A stretch of DNA of 64,000 nt. Source: Himantopus leucocephalus. Its lineage: Eukaryota; Chordata; Aves; Charadriiformes; Recurvirostridae. Made by a program: the position numbers and the translations under genes. The first letter of the stretch is position 1. Each line of letters begins with the position of its first letter. Positions 38,201 through 47,978 of this stretch are shown piece by piece. The notes under the pieces were generated by a model. That model was not told where the DNA came from. It saw only the letters and a list, made by a program, of their open reading frames with translations, and ran no database searches. Location of the stretch: assembly GCA_003993805.1 (NCBI GenBank), contig RSEF01000005.1:15877038-15941037 (forward strand). Direction: 5' to 3'.

Positions 38201-39122
38201 ATGGGGAATCAAGGCATCTGTTGGACATCAGCACCATATTGTGGAGTTTTTATGTGTCCCTGAAATCCTCTTTTCTCTTGGTGAGGACAAGCTTGAGCTT
38301 GTGGTGTTTTGGACATATGGGGAGGTGTAAAGCAGAGATGAGGGACAGAGAAACTTGCTAAGAGGAGATACGGAGTGATAAAGCCATGCACCACTCTCCC
38401 ACACCTTCCCTTGCATTTCCCCAGCCTTCAAGCCCAGCCCTGCTCCAGCTCTGCCAAAAGCCAGGGAGAACTTGCTAAGGATGCAACCTCCACCCCGCTC
38501 ATGCTGTCCTCGATCGAGGGGTCACCACATTGCCTTTGAGAAGCGATTTGGTAGTGCTCAGTGGGCAGAAAATGAGTGGCTAGGTGGGGGGAAGGACAAG
38601 AGGATGCTCGGCCAAGGGCTAGGTGGTGGATGGGTGATGGAGGAGAGGTGGCTCTGGACCACCGCCTTCCCAGCACCATCTCGTGGCCGACTGGGGAAAC
38701 AGGAAAGGAGGATAAAAAGTATCTAACTCCAAGCCAGGAGGCAGAAAAGACCTTCAAAAGGGATTTTTCTTCTACTTCCCATCTTTACCAGAAGGACTCA
38801 GCAAGAAAGCCTTGCCATGAACCATTCTTCCACACTCACATGCAGCAGCTGCTTTTTCTAAGGACAAACAGTGAAGCCAGGATTGATGCCATGAGCATTG
38901 CAAAAGGAAAAAACCCAGCAAGACACACTTACCTCTTCACTGTTCAGGATGAGCAGATGGACAAGGAAGGGAAGGAAGAGAAAGGGGAGAAAAAGGCAGT
39001 TAGCATCCTAATCAGAAACAAGCAGAGGAATCTTAACAAGCGTAAAAAGTTGGCAGTTGAACAAAAGCTTTTAAATGCCAACAAAATATTAGAGACAGAA
39101 AAATGGGAACTTACTCAGACAT
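35196..39122 (-). CDS. TNNI2: TNNI2, fast skeletal muscle troponin I (complete coding region, seven coding exons)
   Basis: This is the inhibitory subunit of the troponin complex on thin filaments of fast-twitch fibres; it blocks actomyosin until Ca2+ binds troponin C. Joining 39115-39122, 38933-38939, 36845-36886, 36416-36544, 35916-36005, 35606-35782 and 35196-35294 gives 552 nt and 183 residues, the usual avian length, with all phases matching. The N-terminus [19 protein letters not shown] is the TnC-binding helix start. The IT-arm, where TnI pairs with TnT, covers about residues 60-100. The inhibitory segment [12 protein letters not shown] is at 105-116, followed by the switch region [16 protein letters not shown]. 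The C-terminus is KKMFEAGES. The 5' noncoding exon is upstream (see 40987-41040). All introns are GT-AG. Confidence 0.97.
35606..35782 (-). CDS. TNNI2: TNNI2 coding exon, residues 93-151 (inhibitory and switch regions)
   Basis: Acceptor ccccccacag and donor AAG|GTACTC bound 177 nt. The exon holds the inhibitory peptide [12 protein letters not shown] and the switch helix [16 protein letters not shown]. Confidence 0.97.
35916..36005 (-). CDS. TNNI2: TNNI2 coding exon, residues 63-92
   Basis: Acceptor tttccttccag and donor GAG|GTGAGT bound 90 nt encoding [20 protein letters not shown] and then [10 protein letters not shown], part of the coiled-coil IT arm. Confidence 0.97.
36416..36544 (-). CDS. 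TNNI2: TNNI2 coding exon, residues 20-62
   Basis: Acceptor gccttccag and donor CAG|GTAAAG bound 129 nt. The exon encodes [20 protein letters not shown] and runs on to [11 protein letters not shown]. It forms the first long TnI helix. Confidence 0.97.
36845..36886 (-). CDS. TNNI2: TNNI2 coding exon, residues 6-19
   Basis: Acceptor cacttgcag and donor AAG|GTACGT bound 42 nt encoding [14 protein letters not shown], the basic N-terminal segment that contacts the troponin C C-lobe. Confidence 0.95.
38933..38939 (-). CDS. TNNI2: TNNI2 microexon of 7 nt
   Basis: Only TGAAGAG lies between the acceptor gaacag and the donor GTAAGTGT. It completes Asp and adds Glu-Glu, giving MSDEE, exactly as in avian fast troponin I. 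Without it the frame of the next exon would be lost. Confidence 0.9.
39115..39122 (-). CDS. TNNI2: TNNI2 coding exon with start codon (8 coding nt)
   Basis: ATGTCTGA is followed by the donor GTAAGT. The exon itself starts at 39144 after the acceptor ttgcag and has 22 nt of 5' UTR. Met-Ser and two bases of the Asp codon are encoded. Confidence 0.9.
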
Positions 39123-39237
39123 CTTGCTTTAGATGGTCGTGAGCCTGCAATGAAAACCAAGGGAAAAAAAAGTTCACAATTATTCATACTGGTGGTGGCT
39201 TTCTTGGGTTTAAAAACAAAGCAAGATTCCTCTAGAG

Positions 39238-39257
39238 AAAAAAAAAAAAAAAAAAAA
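39238..39257. repeat. Poly-A run
   Basis: A run of about 20 A on the plus strand (T on the TNNI2 strand) just upstream of the second TNNI2 exon. It has no flanking SINE or LINE body that I recognise. Confidence 0.85.
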
Positions 39258-40138
39258 GAGGAACAGGTTTGCTCTTATTTCCCAACTTCTCCAAATTTTC
39301 ATCATATGGGGAACTAGGCTGCAGTTTGTGGACAAGAGCAAAACATGTATCTACTCACAGACCTCAGCATCAGGGGACTTCTGGCCCAGCACTATTTGGT
39401 CTGGTCACAAAGAGAGATTTGTGACAGTATCTCCTGCAGGCATGATTCTTGTTTGACCCCCAGGAAACCATTTTATGCAATGAAGGAAGTATAGGGAAAA
39501 GCTATTTCCAGTTTACTGCTTCACTTTACCGTGCAGTCTTGCCCCACTTCATGAACAAGAAATATCCCAAAGCCTGTGGAGAGTGGGGACACCCTGGGAA
39601 CAGAGCCAAGCAGCGACCCCAGGTGACAAGGAAGGACTTCAGAGGATGCTGCTGCCAGTATACACATCCACTGCATGAGGCGGGGGAGCCTGGTGCAACA
39701 ACCTCAGCACAGATGACGTAGAACGCGGTTGGAAGTTGTTGTTGAATTGGTAAAGGCACAAAGAGTTTCCCCAGGAAATTCCTTGCACTTCCTTTAAGTG
39801 GAAATTTTACAGGTACAACACAGCATATTACGGAAGAGATGGAAGAGCACCTTTGTTTTGCTGTAAATTATTTCCCCGTAAATAGAACTTCACTGTTCTA
39901 GCAGAGCAGTATCTCCTGCTTGCATCTCCTAATGGAAGGATGCAGGAGTGTTGGCTGAGCCCAAACTAAGCTAGTCCTCTGCAGAGCAGGCAAGCCCCCG
40001 AAACACAGCCATCTGCAGACCTGGGAGGCTCTGTCGGGAGATGAAGTGTTAACGGGGGCTCATGCCCGAGGGAGGACACACAGCTTGCAGGGCCAAGGAA
40101 ACTTTATCCTGGAAAATGTGCAGGCCCATCACATTATT

Positions 40139-40200
40139 GGGGGGGGGGGGGGGGGGGGGGGGGGNNNNNNNNNGGGGGGGGGGGGGGGGGGGGGGGGCGG
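40139..40200. repeat. Poly-G tract containing nine Ns
   Basis: Two G-runs (40139-40164 and 40174-40197) flank Ns at 40165-40173. The true length is unresolved. It lies in TNNI2 intron 1, about 50 bp from the candidate enhancer. Confidence 0.95.
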
Positions 40201-40249
40201 GGGGAGGAAAGTGCTTCTAAAAATGGTCAGGGAGCTGCAGAAGGAGCTG

Positions 40250-40518
40250 CAGCTGTCTCCTCGGACGGCAGCCTTTTCCCGGTGCCAGCCCCCGTGACTC
40301 AGGGAGGTCGGGGCGATGCGAAGCAAAAGCCACCGCAGGTGGCTGGGCTACAGCTGAGGGACAGGGCGGCCGAGGAACGCCAGCTATTTTTACTTGCTTC
40401 CCTGCCCCGCGCCCGCACGCACCCACTTCGGCAGCGGCTATGCTGCGAGCGCTGAGGAAGCGAGGGGACAACGCCAGGCTGTGGCTCGCTGCCCGCAACG
40501 GGGGCTTTAAATCACCTG
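40250..40518. promoter_or_regulatory. TNNI2: Candidate TNNI2 first-intron muscle enhancer
   Basis: Fast troponin I genes of birds are known to carry an enhancer in intron 1 built from E-box, MEF2, CACC and CAGG elements. Here I see CAGCTG at 40250, TGACTCA at 40295, CAGGTG at 40336, CAGCTG at 40351, a MEF2-like TAAAAATA core (minus, within 40384-40393), a CACC box at 40419 and CACCTG at 40513. Position inside intron 1 and site order fit; activity is inferred. Confidence 0.55.
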
Positions 40519-40986
40519 TTCTTGGGGGGGGGGACACACAGAGTAAATTTGGATGTCGTCCCTGTCTGGGGATGATTTTTTGGTGAGAAAAGCGCTGCAA
40601 AGATGGGGTCGGGTGTAAGTAGGGAGCATCGCCAAGTTACTGCAGTCAAGGATCCCGCATCCTATGGCCCTGAGGAGGTCAGCATTAGGAAGCCTGCGAC
40701 TCCGCTCGCCCTTGCCACTCAAGCCGGAGAGAAAATCCAACCAAGGGAGGGGAAGGCATGAAACCAAAGAGAAAGAAGGTCACTGGAAAAGGCAGAGGGA
40801 GACTTTCCGATGCACGGACCCTCTCCCGTAGGCAAAGGATGGAGAAGGTTTTATTAGCACCCCCATTTCTCCCAGCAGGTCACCCCACCTGGCATTTATC
40901 TCCCTATAACTCAGGTGAGTGTATCTGCTCCCCCGTCAACCCGTAAGAGCAAGCTGGGTCAGTAAGAGACATGCAAGACGGCTCAC

Positions 40987-41040
40987 CCAAGTCTGGAGGA
41001 GAAAACCAAAGTGCTGCTGGCCGAACAAGACGGACTGGCG
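40987..41040 (-). other. TNNI2: Candidate TNNI2 noncoding first exon
   Basis: A strong donor GACTTGG|GTGAGC ends at 40987. About 30 bp upstream of the assumed start (41070-41077) is CTTTTATA, and an inverted CCAAT box lies at 41141-41145, about 100 bp upstream. The spacing to the second exon (39144) leaves a 1.8 kb first intron, as in other avian fast troponin I genes. The start is estimated from the TATA spacing only. Confidence 0.45.
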
Positions 41041-41069
41041 AGCCGCAGGCAGCTGGCTGAGTAAGGAGG

Positions 41070-41077
41070 TATAAAAG
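41070..41077. promoter_or_regulatory. TATA-like element, readable on both strands
   Basis: The plus strand reads TATAAAAG, a perfect TATA box for rightward transcription. The minus strand reads CTTTTATA, usable for leftward TNNI2 transcription. An E-box CAGCTG is at 41050 and a CCAAT at 41141. I see no spliced plus-strand exon downstream, so the TNNI2 promoter reading is preferred, but divergent transcription is possible. Confidence 0.45.
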
Positions 41078-41145
41078 GGCTTCTCGGGTGGCTCAGCAGA
41101 AAATCCACCTTCTCTTTAAGGGCATGGAGACCTTCTCAGACCAAT

Positions 41146-44100
41146 GATGTGCAAGAGTCCCTTGTGCACCTCCCTTGACTGGGGCAGGCCAGGCAAGCAG
41201 CCCCGGAGGAGAGGACAGCCGCCAGGGACGGAGGGGTGGGGAGGGGGAGGACATCTTCTACCCGTGGGGTGGGGAAGCAGAGCCACCCCGGAGGAGCCAG
41301 GGAGGTGCTCTTCCTCGGGAGCGCCGAGGAGGGAGCCTTCCTGCCCTTCTTCCTCCCATCAACCTGCGACACTAGATATGGCTTCAAGGTTGTAGGGAGC
41401 CCGGGGGTCCCTGCGCACACCCATCCATCTGCAAGGCCTCTAATAAAATTTCCTGTTGGAGACACAGAGTGGCTTATCCACAGACAGGGGCACGGCTCCG
41501 ATCACCTCCAAGGGCTCGGGAGCAGCTCTGCCCTTTGGGAATGAAGAGGGGAAAGAGCCTGCACCCCTCAATCCACCGCCAATGGCATGTGCAAGAGCAA
41601 TCCCTGAGGGAGCCATCCATCACTAGCACATTTTTTTAACTTCACTTGCCACACAGGAAGCTTTTGCAGCTCCTCCCCGTGTGAAATATTTCAACACAAC
41701 TAAGGTTTTTTTAAAAAACAAACCTGTGGAGCTGCTACAGGCAGCCCCGAGGCTGACTGCAGCGCAAGGGCTGGGGAGAGGCAGCAGAGCATGAGGGAGC
41801 AGCCCCATGCTACCAGCAAGGAACGTAACCCCCCATGTCTGCTGTGGGATGCCCCAGATCCGTATCTCCATGGGTCCGAGGGAGAGGCAGGTGGAAATGT
41901 AGCTGGAAATATGCACCAGCTCAGTCACAGCACATGTACTCTGTGTGTGTGTAGGGGGTCCCATGGAGACAGGAGCCCAAACAGCTCCTGCCCTCCTCCC
42001 CCAGCCGAAGCGCTCCCTCCCCTTTCAGCCACGTTTTTTTTTGGGCTGATTCAGATGTGGCCCTGGCAATATTTTCCAGGCGCCTCTCAGAGGTTATATA
42101 GATAGCGGCAAATCCACTGCTGCAGGCTTCCCATTTCACCACCTTCCGCATCATGCAAGTAATGCTGCAGATGCTGGTGAAGGAAGAGCAAGTCCTCGAG
42201 ACAGGGCCGGTGTCTTGCAGGGGTTTGCCCCCGTACCAGGTGGAGGAGGGAGAAACCCCTAGTGTGGACAAGGCTGGGTCCACTCAGGATTTGTCCCTCT
42301 GAAACGTCAAAAGGTAGATGGTTTGGGTAGCAAACATCTCAGTGTCAATGTGTGCTGGCCTATACATCTGAGCTACACCCTTGCAAATCCACCACGGGAA
42401 TCCTGGAAATGCACAGCAAAGGTGCAGTTCAGCAGAGCTTTTGGCTGGTTTTGCCCTCATCTGGGCTCCCATGCATGGCTCCCATGACCCACGCTGTGGG
42501 TCGGCACCTACTGAAGGATCCGGGCTTGAGAAGAGCTGTACCAAGGATCAGCCTGATCCAACCCTCCTCCTCACTCACCTCCTGCACATCCACATCCCCA
42601 GGGTGGTGAGCTCTAATGGAGACAGGGATCTGCATCTCCAGGCACACCTACTAAACACTGAGGTTAAACTCCAGCAGCTTCTGCCCATGAGAAGCATCCC
42701 TCGCTGCAGCCACAGAGGAAGACTCATTGGTAGAGGCATCACTGTACCCAGCACCCATCTCCCATCTGGACTTCAGCAAAAAACAGACAGTTTGGCAGGA
42801 GGAATGTCTGCTTGTCCCAGCTAAAGCCAGTTTGTCAGAAAATGAAAAAACAGAGACCAAAGCAAGCAAATTTGCAGACAGACACCAGCCACCCTCAACA
42901 GCCAACGGCAGAAAACACCCGGTCAGGGACAGCTTAGCCGCTTCACTTCTCCTCTCAGTGCCAACTCCATAAGCCATGGTTGACTCAAGAGTTAAACCGA
43001 CCCTTTATTATTCTTTCCAAAGTCTCTACAGCAGTTTTCTTTAGCTCCCTACACAGCCATACACATTCCAGCCACTGCTGGCCCACCAGTCCTCCGAAGA
43101 ACAGCTCAGCTCTTGGTGGAGGCATCAAAACTGGGAAGGTTATCCGTTCAAAAATTCCCCACACCCAAGGAAGTTCCTTCAGCCCTGTGAAATGAAGGAT
43201 TTCTGAACGTCCTGGTGTTCAGGCATGCAGCACAGCAGAATAGATTTGCTCGGAGTTCAAGGTTTTGTTTATCACCTTGTGATAGGGAAGTGATGGCCTG
43301 AAATAGTTGAACAAATAAGTTCAAAGAAAGAAGTCCCATGAGCTAACTTTTGGCTAAAAATTATGTGTTTGTAGGATACAGAAGGAGTGGATGATGAGGT
43401 GTGGTAATAGGGTAAGCGGAAGGTTGAGCCTCCAAGTCTGCATAAGGCTTTCCCTGGAGCTGCCTTGCATAGACGTTAAGCTGTAGGGCAGCTCTCCTCA
43501 AAAAAGAAAGAGGTTTCAGACCTAGAATGCCATGAGGAAGAAACCCAGTGAGGACCAGGAAGAAGAGAAAACCAAAAACATCCTAAAGTAGGAGCTATGG
43601 TTAACATTAAGAAAGACAGAGGTTTCCAAAGGAAGTAGTGTAAGTGTTTGAGTGATGAATGAATACGTTCCTTGCAGAAAAACTGAAGGAAGACATAAGG
43701 AAGCTCCAGGCAAGGCCTTCAGAGAGGCGATCGGCTCTGTGAATATGAAGTATGAGTGAGGGTATTGCACAGAGGCCGGGAGCAGACACACTGTTCACAC
43801 TTGGGTACCTTTCCTGTGGAGCAGATGCCCTTGTTCCCTTCCCTCGTTCCCCTCCACTCGTGCTAGAGGAATGTGCCATGAGTACAGCCCACCATTACCA
43901 TTCCCAGAGCACTTTCACCATCCTGTGAAGCCAGATGGCGGGAAGACCTGGCATGTACAGGAGGTTCTGCCCTATGCTTTACAGTCTCAGGTGTTGGAAG
44001 GACTAGGCTGATGGATCCATGCAAGGTCTCCCTCATGGCCATCTCCTACACCCTTACACCTTGCCTCCTCTTCAACATCCTGCAAGCATCAAGTGGACAA

Positions 44101-44543
44101 GCACTATGGAGTGACATGACACCAGATGACATTATGTCTTATTTCCAAGGATGACACTGTTAGCAAAAAAACCAAGCCTTCTACTCAGCAGCAGTTGAGG
44201 TCATCGTAAAAGCTGAGGCAGGACCGCTGAGCAAACCAGTGTCTGACTTCCCTTTGCTTTCCCAAAATCACATCAGACCAAAGCAAAGGACATGGCTCCC
44301 ATCCTGCCCAGAACACTCCCTCTCCCTCTAGTGTACCCTTAAAAGAGCTCCCCACACCATACCTCTGCCAGCACCAGCCTCTAGGAACTGCTACCAAAGA
44401 AGGCCACTGCCTTTGCATCTTGTGCCAGTGTTGTCCTACGTACTCCACAGCTACTGTCACCTCATTCACCCATGAGCTGGAGTTAAGGCTTTTGGCTTTT
44501 CCTCTTTAGGGCCACTTCCAAACAACACATCCACCCTGTCATT
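41146..44543. other. Intergenic region between TNNI2 and the phosphatase-like gene
   Basis: About 3.4 kb without a supportable exon. It should include the 3' UTR of the phosphatase-like gene. The first minus-strand AATAAA I notice downstream of that gene is at 43004-43009. Confidence 0.55.
43004..43009 (-). terminator. Possible polyadenylation signal of the phosphatase-like gene
   Basis: A minus-strand AATAAA, about 1.5 kb below the stop codon at 44544. It is only a candidate because AATAAA is common by chance. Confidence 0.25.
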
Positions 44544-45395
44544 TTAGCTCCATGCCATCTTCCTTGAAAGGGAGTGCTTCAGGCACATGATGTTGATGCC
44601 CCCAGGCTGCAGGGACATCTCCAAACCCACCAGCAGGTCCTGATGACACTCCTGGATGTTCAGCGGGTACCGTGCCCTCACAAACTCATAGGCTGCCAGC
44701 AGCCTCATGCTGTGCTTGACCATGAGGTACTGAATGACACAAGTAGGACCTAGAGAGTAACCATCCCTGCAGTGGATGAGGACACGCTTCCCTTTCTCCA
44801 GCGAGGCTTCAATGCACTCATTGATGTCCCGGAAGCAGGGTTGCTCTTTTTTGTGATGATCCCCATGGAGCGGAGCCTGGATGTCAACCTTGAGGCGTGA
44901 CCAGCTGTGCCTGAACCCTCCCCGCCGGCATGTGCAGGGGATGACGCTCAGGCTGCAGTCACTGGGCAGGCTGCTCATGTCGATGATGCTGTCAATGCTG
45001 TTGGTGCACAGCACCCGCCCGCTGTAGGCAGCATTGAGGTTCCCCAGGTAGATGCCGTCAGTTATCCGAGCGATGATGGGTCCTGTGAAGGGGAAACATG
45101 CAGGCTCTCCTGGTTTTGGACAGGTGGGCTCCTCAGGATGCGGGTTCTTCTTCCAGCTCCCCCTGAGGGATTTCTTGGAGCTGGCATGGAGCAGGGGGCT
45201 GGAATCAGGCTTGGAGCCCCGTGATGGTGCCGAGAAGAAGGAGAAGCAGCTGGAGAGCTTGGCCTTGGAAGGGGAGTCTGCTGGACAAGGCAGGGGTGGA
45301 GCAGGGGTGGGACTGGATCTGAGGGCACAAGAATGGGATGCCCGTGCCAGGGACCCCATGCTGTGGGCTGCCCCTCCACTCTCAGCTTCTTCCAT
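44544..45395 (-). CDS. Phosphatase-like gene, last coding exon with DSP domain
   Basis: The acceptor tttatttttgcag is followed directly by ATGGAAGAAGC. The 283 codons include the whole phosphatase-like domain and the stop. The P-loop DNA reads CACTGCAGGGATGGTTACTC then TCTA, so the Leu in place of Arg is directly visible (CTA; one change from CGA). Confidence 0.85.
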   Translation of the reverse strand: MEEAESGGAAHSMGSLARASHSCALRSSPTPAPPLPCPADSPSKAKLSSCFSFFSAPSRGSKPDSSPLLHASSKKSLRGSWKKNPHPEEPTCPKPGEPACFPFTGPIIARITDGIYLGNLNAAYSGRVLCTNSIDSIIDMSSLPSDCSLSVIPCTCRRGGFRHSWSRLKVDIQAPLHGDHHKKEQPCFRDINECIEASLEKGKRVLIHCRDGYSLGPTCVIQYLMVKHSMRLLAAYEFVRARYPLNIQECHQDLLVGLEMSLQPGGINIMCLKHSLSRKMAWS

Positions 45396-47879
45396 CTGCA
45401 AAAATAAAGGAAAGGACTGGTGAAACCGCAGAAACTCGGCTCTCCAGCTGCACAAGCAAGGATGCACGAGCTGGCAGCTGGCTTTGCCCACAGCAGCACT
45501 TGGAGACACCAAAGGTCCCGAAGACCTTGCACATCACCAGCCCAAATACCCAGCCGTCCTGTTCCCCTGGGACAGGCACAAACATGCCACAAAGGCTCAC
45601 CTGGACCTGTAGACTGCTCTGCCAGTCCTGGGGTGCCAACTTGATGGAGCGGTGGTCCTCTCCTGCTGATGGCAGGAAGCAGCATGACCGGTGTGTTCTG
45701 CCAGGCTGCATGGCTACGGACACCACATCCCCACCCTTCTCTTCATGCGCTTCACTTTTACTCATCACCAAGTTTGGACAAGAGCCTGTAGGAACAGAAC
45801 AACTCCATATGGACACACACAAGTACTCACACACAGGTGCTTTCGATATGAACACTGGCCTTGAAGAGAAACAAGGCATTTTAATGATCCCTTTCACTCC
45901 AGAGGGACACTCTTCAGTGTGGGCTGCTGAAGGGGTTTGCAACTCATTGCAAGCTGGAGCCAGGAGGAAGGACAGCATTCCAAACTGACAACATAAAGGG
46001 GTGAAGAGCAGCTGCAGGGAGAGGGCAAATAACAGAAAACCCCGCTGGATAAAGCTTCAGTCTCCAGCGACGCACAGGCTGTGTTAGCCAGGGTTAGGAT
46101 TGCTCTGTTCCCAGCTCAGACCCAGGCGCACATCTCACTCCTCGCAGGAGCTTTTCCCACTTCCACCCTGGACGCTTGGACCAGAAGGTGCCTCAGTCCC
46201 TGCCACAGCCCAGCCCTTTCTCCACAGCCCCAGGCTGAGTTGGCAGGCCCTCCGGAAAGCCAATAGCCAACACTTCTGTCCAACGGTGGTCCGTGCCCAG
46301 GCCTTCAGCAGCTGAGGTGATCCCTCTGGCACTCCCTCGGAGCCTGCCCCTGGGTAGAATTACCACAGTGACCTGACACCTGATCACAATCCTCCGTGTG
46401 TCTGCACGTCCTCAAACCTCGCTAAAGACCACAACATGACCCAGAACGTGTCTGGAGAACAGGCTGAGACCTTCGTGTGCTCAAATGAGTATGGCTGCAA
46501 CATGTCTTCACTCTCAAAAGGTCTTTCAGGCTCTCTGTGCCAAAACGAAGCAGCAGCAAGAACACTGTGTTATTAATAAAGTGCCCATAGAGCTCAAAAA
46601 AATAAAGATCAATAAAGCACAAAGCTCTTCTCTCCCCAAGGTCAAAGACTACCCTACAAACCAGTGGCCACGTAGGGAATGACTGCCCAGAAATTATCCA
46701 TTTCAAGCTCACTGGCTTTTTGCAAGTGCTGTGTGACCACAGACACCACATTTTATAAAAAAGCTGGGAGCTCCGAAGGCCCTCAGCAGCCTCACCTACC
46801 TGCACAACACTGAGAGAGAGCCATGGGAGAAGACAGCTGCAAAGCGATGGGCCTCTGGAAGGTCTTCTGGAGGTGCTTTGCAATTAGGCCTGGGAAGGGA
46901 GAGGATGAGCTCAGACTAGGAGAAGGCTGAGCCAGGAAAACTCAACACCCAACTCCATCGAGCATCTTTCAACACCATCCCCCATGCTGCTTACTTCAGG
47001 GTGTATCTGAGACAAGAGTTTTCCCCTATGGAGCCAGACCTGAGTTTAGCACATACCCAAAAGTCGGGGGCAGTGTGAGATGAGTGCAACCAAAGCAGAG
47101 GCATCTTCAGAAGATTTTGTTTCTGGCCTTTGCAGATGTGAACATGTCCTTTGTCACATCCAGAGTGAAGTTCCCCACCAGCTTTTTATAACACCAAGGC
47201 CAAGTGATTTAACTGGGCTGTCTTAAGTGACACCCTTCATGCCAAAATTCAGATCAAAACGGCTCTGACTTTTATGTAAGTTAAGAGGAAAATGTTCTCC
47301 ATCCAGGGCAAACCCAGATGCTGACTGGGCAGAAGCCTCCACCTGAGCCAGCCACCTCCTTCACAGGCAATGAGGAGAACTGGCTCTTCCAAGGGTGCAA
47401 TTCTTCTCTTCCTAAACAAACGATGAATGATTCACTACTCAAAGTGCCCATTTCCCACAGAGGGCTTGTTGCCCCCAGATAAGTGGCTCAGACAGGGACA
47501 TCTGCAATGTCCATGTTTATGAGCAGGGTGATGAAATATTTGTTTGCAAAACTACCATCTTCCCAGACGCCTTAAAATAAGATAAGGGTGGGGGTGTTTG
47601 CAGGTCAAGATCTCATTTCAGCTCAGTTGGACTCCTATGCCTAACTGACTTTGTGCTCGTTTCTGCTCAAACTGAACTGCACTAAGTGCCCACAGGGGTT
47701 TCATCACCTTTGTGTGAAGTTAGCAAGGCTGGTTGAGAAATCCCCGTCTTGTTGACTTGCAACAAGTCATCACAGATGGGCATGCACTCACCTGTGATGC
47801 CGATCTTCTTTGGGGGGCATCTTTTGCCCGGCAGCGTGACAGCGCTGAAATCCTTGTGCTGCTTCTCCTCTGGCTCCAT
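44544..47879 (-). CDS. Dual-specificity-phosphatase-like protein, probable pseudophosphatase (three coding exons)
   Basis: Joining 47792-47879, 45601-45785 and 44544-45395 gives 1125 nt and 374 residues, with phases G|GC and 0|0 matching at both joins. Residues 1 to about 195 are low-complexity, Ser/Pro/Lys-rich and match no family I know. About 199-356 form a dual-specificity phosphatase fold: ITDGIYLGNLNAAYSG, IDSIIDMSSLP, the P-loop VLIHCRDGYSLG, and YEFVRARYPLNIQE. The cysteine (300) and glycine are kept, but the arginine of HCX5R is Leu (306), and the general-acid Asp position appears to read Ile after LKVD. Catalysis is therefore unlikely; a phospho-binding or scaffold role is inference. 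The gene sits between TNNI2 and SYT8, all on the same strand. I cannot give it a name. Further 5' exons are possible. Confidence 0.75.
45601..45785 (-). CDS. Phosphatase-like gene, coding exon 2
   Basis: Strong acceptor ctgttcctacag and strong donor GTCCAG|GTGAGCC bound 185 nt. It reads in frame from the first exon through SCPNLVMSKSEAHEEKGGDV to SSLQVQ. An internal ATG at 45765 could be an alternative start, giving 338 residues. Confidence 0.65.
45786..47791. other. Intron of the phosphatase-like gene
   Basis: About 2 kb. The minus frame 46422-46883 is open for 153 codons but I found no acceptor-donor pair with matching phase and no similarity, so it is not called as an exon. Confidence 0.5.
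47792..47879 (-). CDS. Phosphatase-like gene, coding exon 1
   Basis: The exon starts at 47890 after the acceptor catatttcag and has 11 nt of 5' UTR. The ATG encodes MEPEEKQHKDFSAVTLPGKR followed by CPPKKIGIT plus G, then the strong donor ATCACAG|GTGAGT. The G overhang matches the next exon's phase. Confidence 0.65.
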
Positions 47880-47909
47880 CCTGACGAGATCTGAAATATG
47901 GAGAAATGG

Positions 47910-47978
47910 GAGGTTTATTTTTTTTAGGTCTATCCACAAAGTCNGAGGTTTAATTTTTTTAGGTCTATCCACAAAGTC
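47910..47978. repeat. 34-bp direct duplication around a single N
   Basis: gaggttta...ccacaaagtc occurs at 47910-47943 and again at 47945-47978, with one T/A difference and an N at 47944 between. It looks like an unresolved contig join rather than biology. It lies about 20 bp upstream of the first coding exon of the phosphatase-like gene. Confidence 0.9.

Noticed and set aside
41066..41500. Plus-strand gene driven by TATAAAAG at 41070
   Set aside because: No coding similarity or convincing donor downstream; kept only as a possible divergent promoter.
46422..46883. 153-codon minus frame in the phosphatase-like gene's intron
   Set aside because: No acceptor and donor pair of the right phase, and the two flanking exons already join in frame without it.
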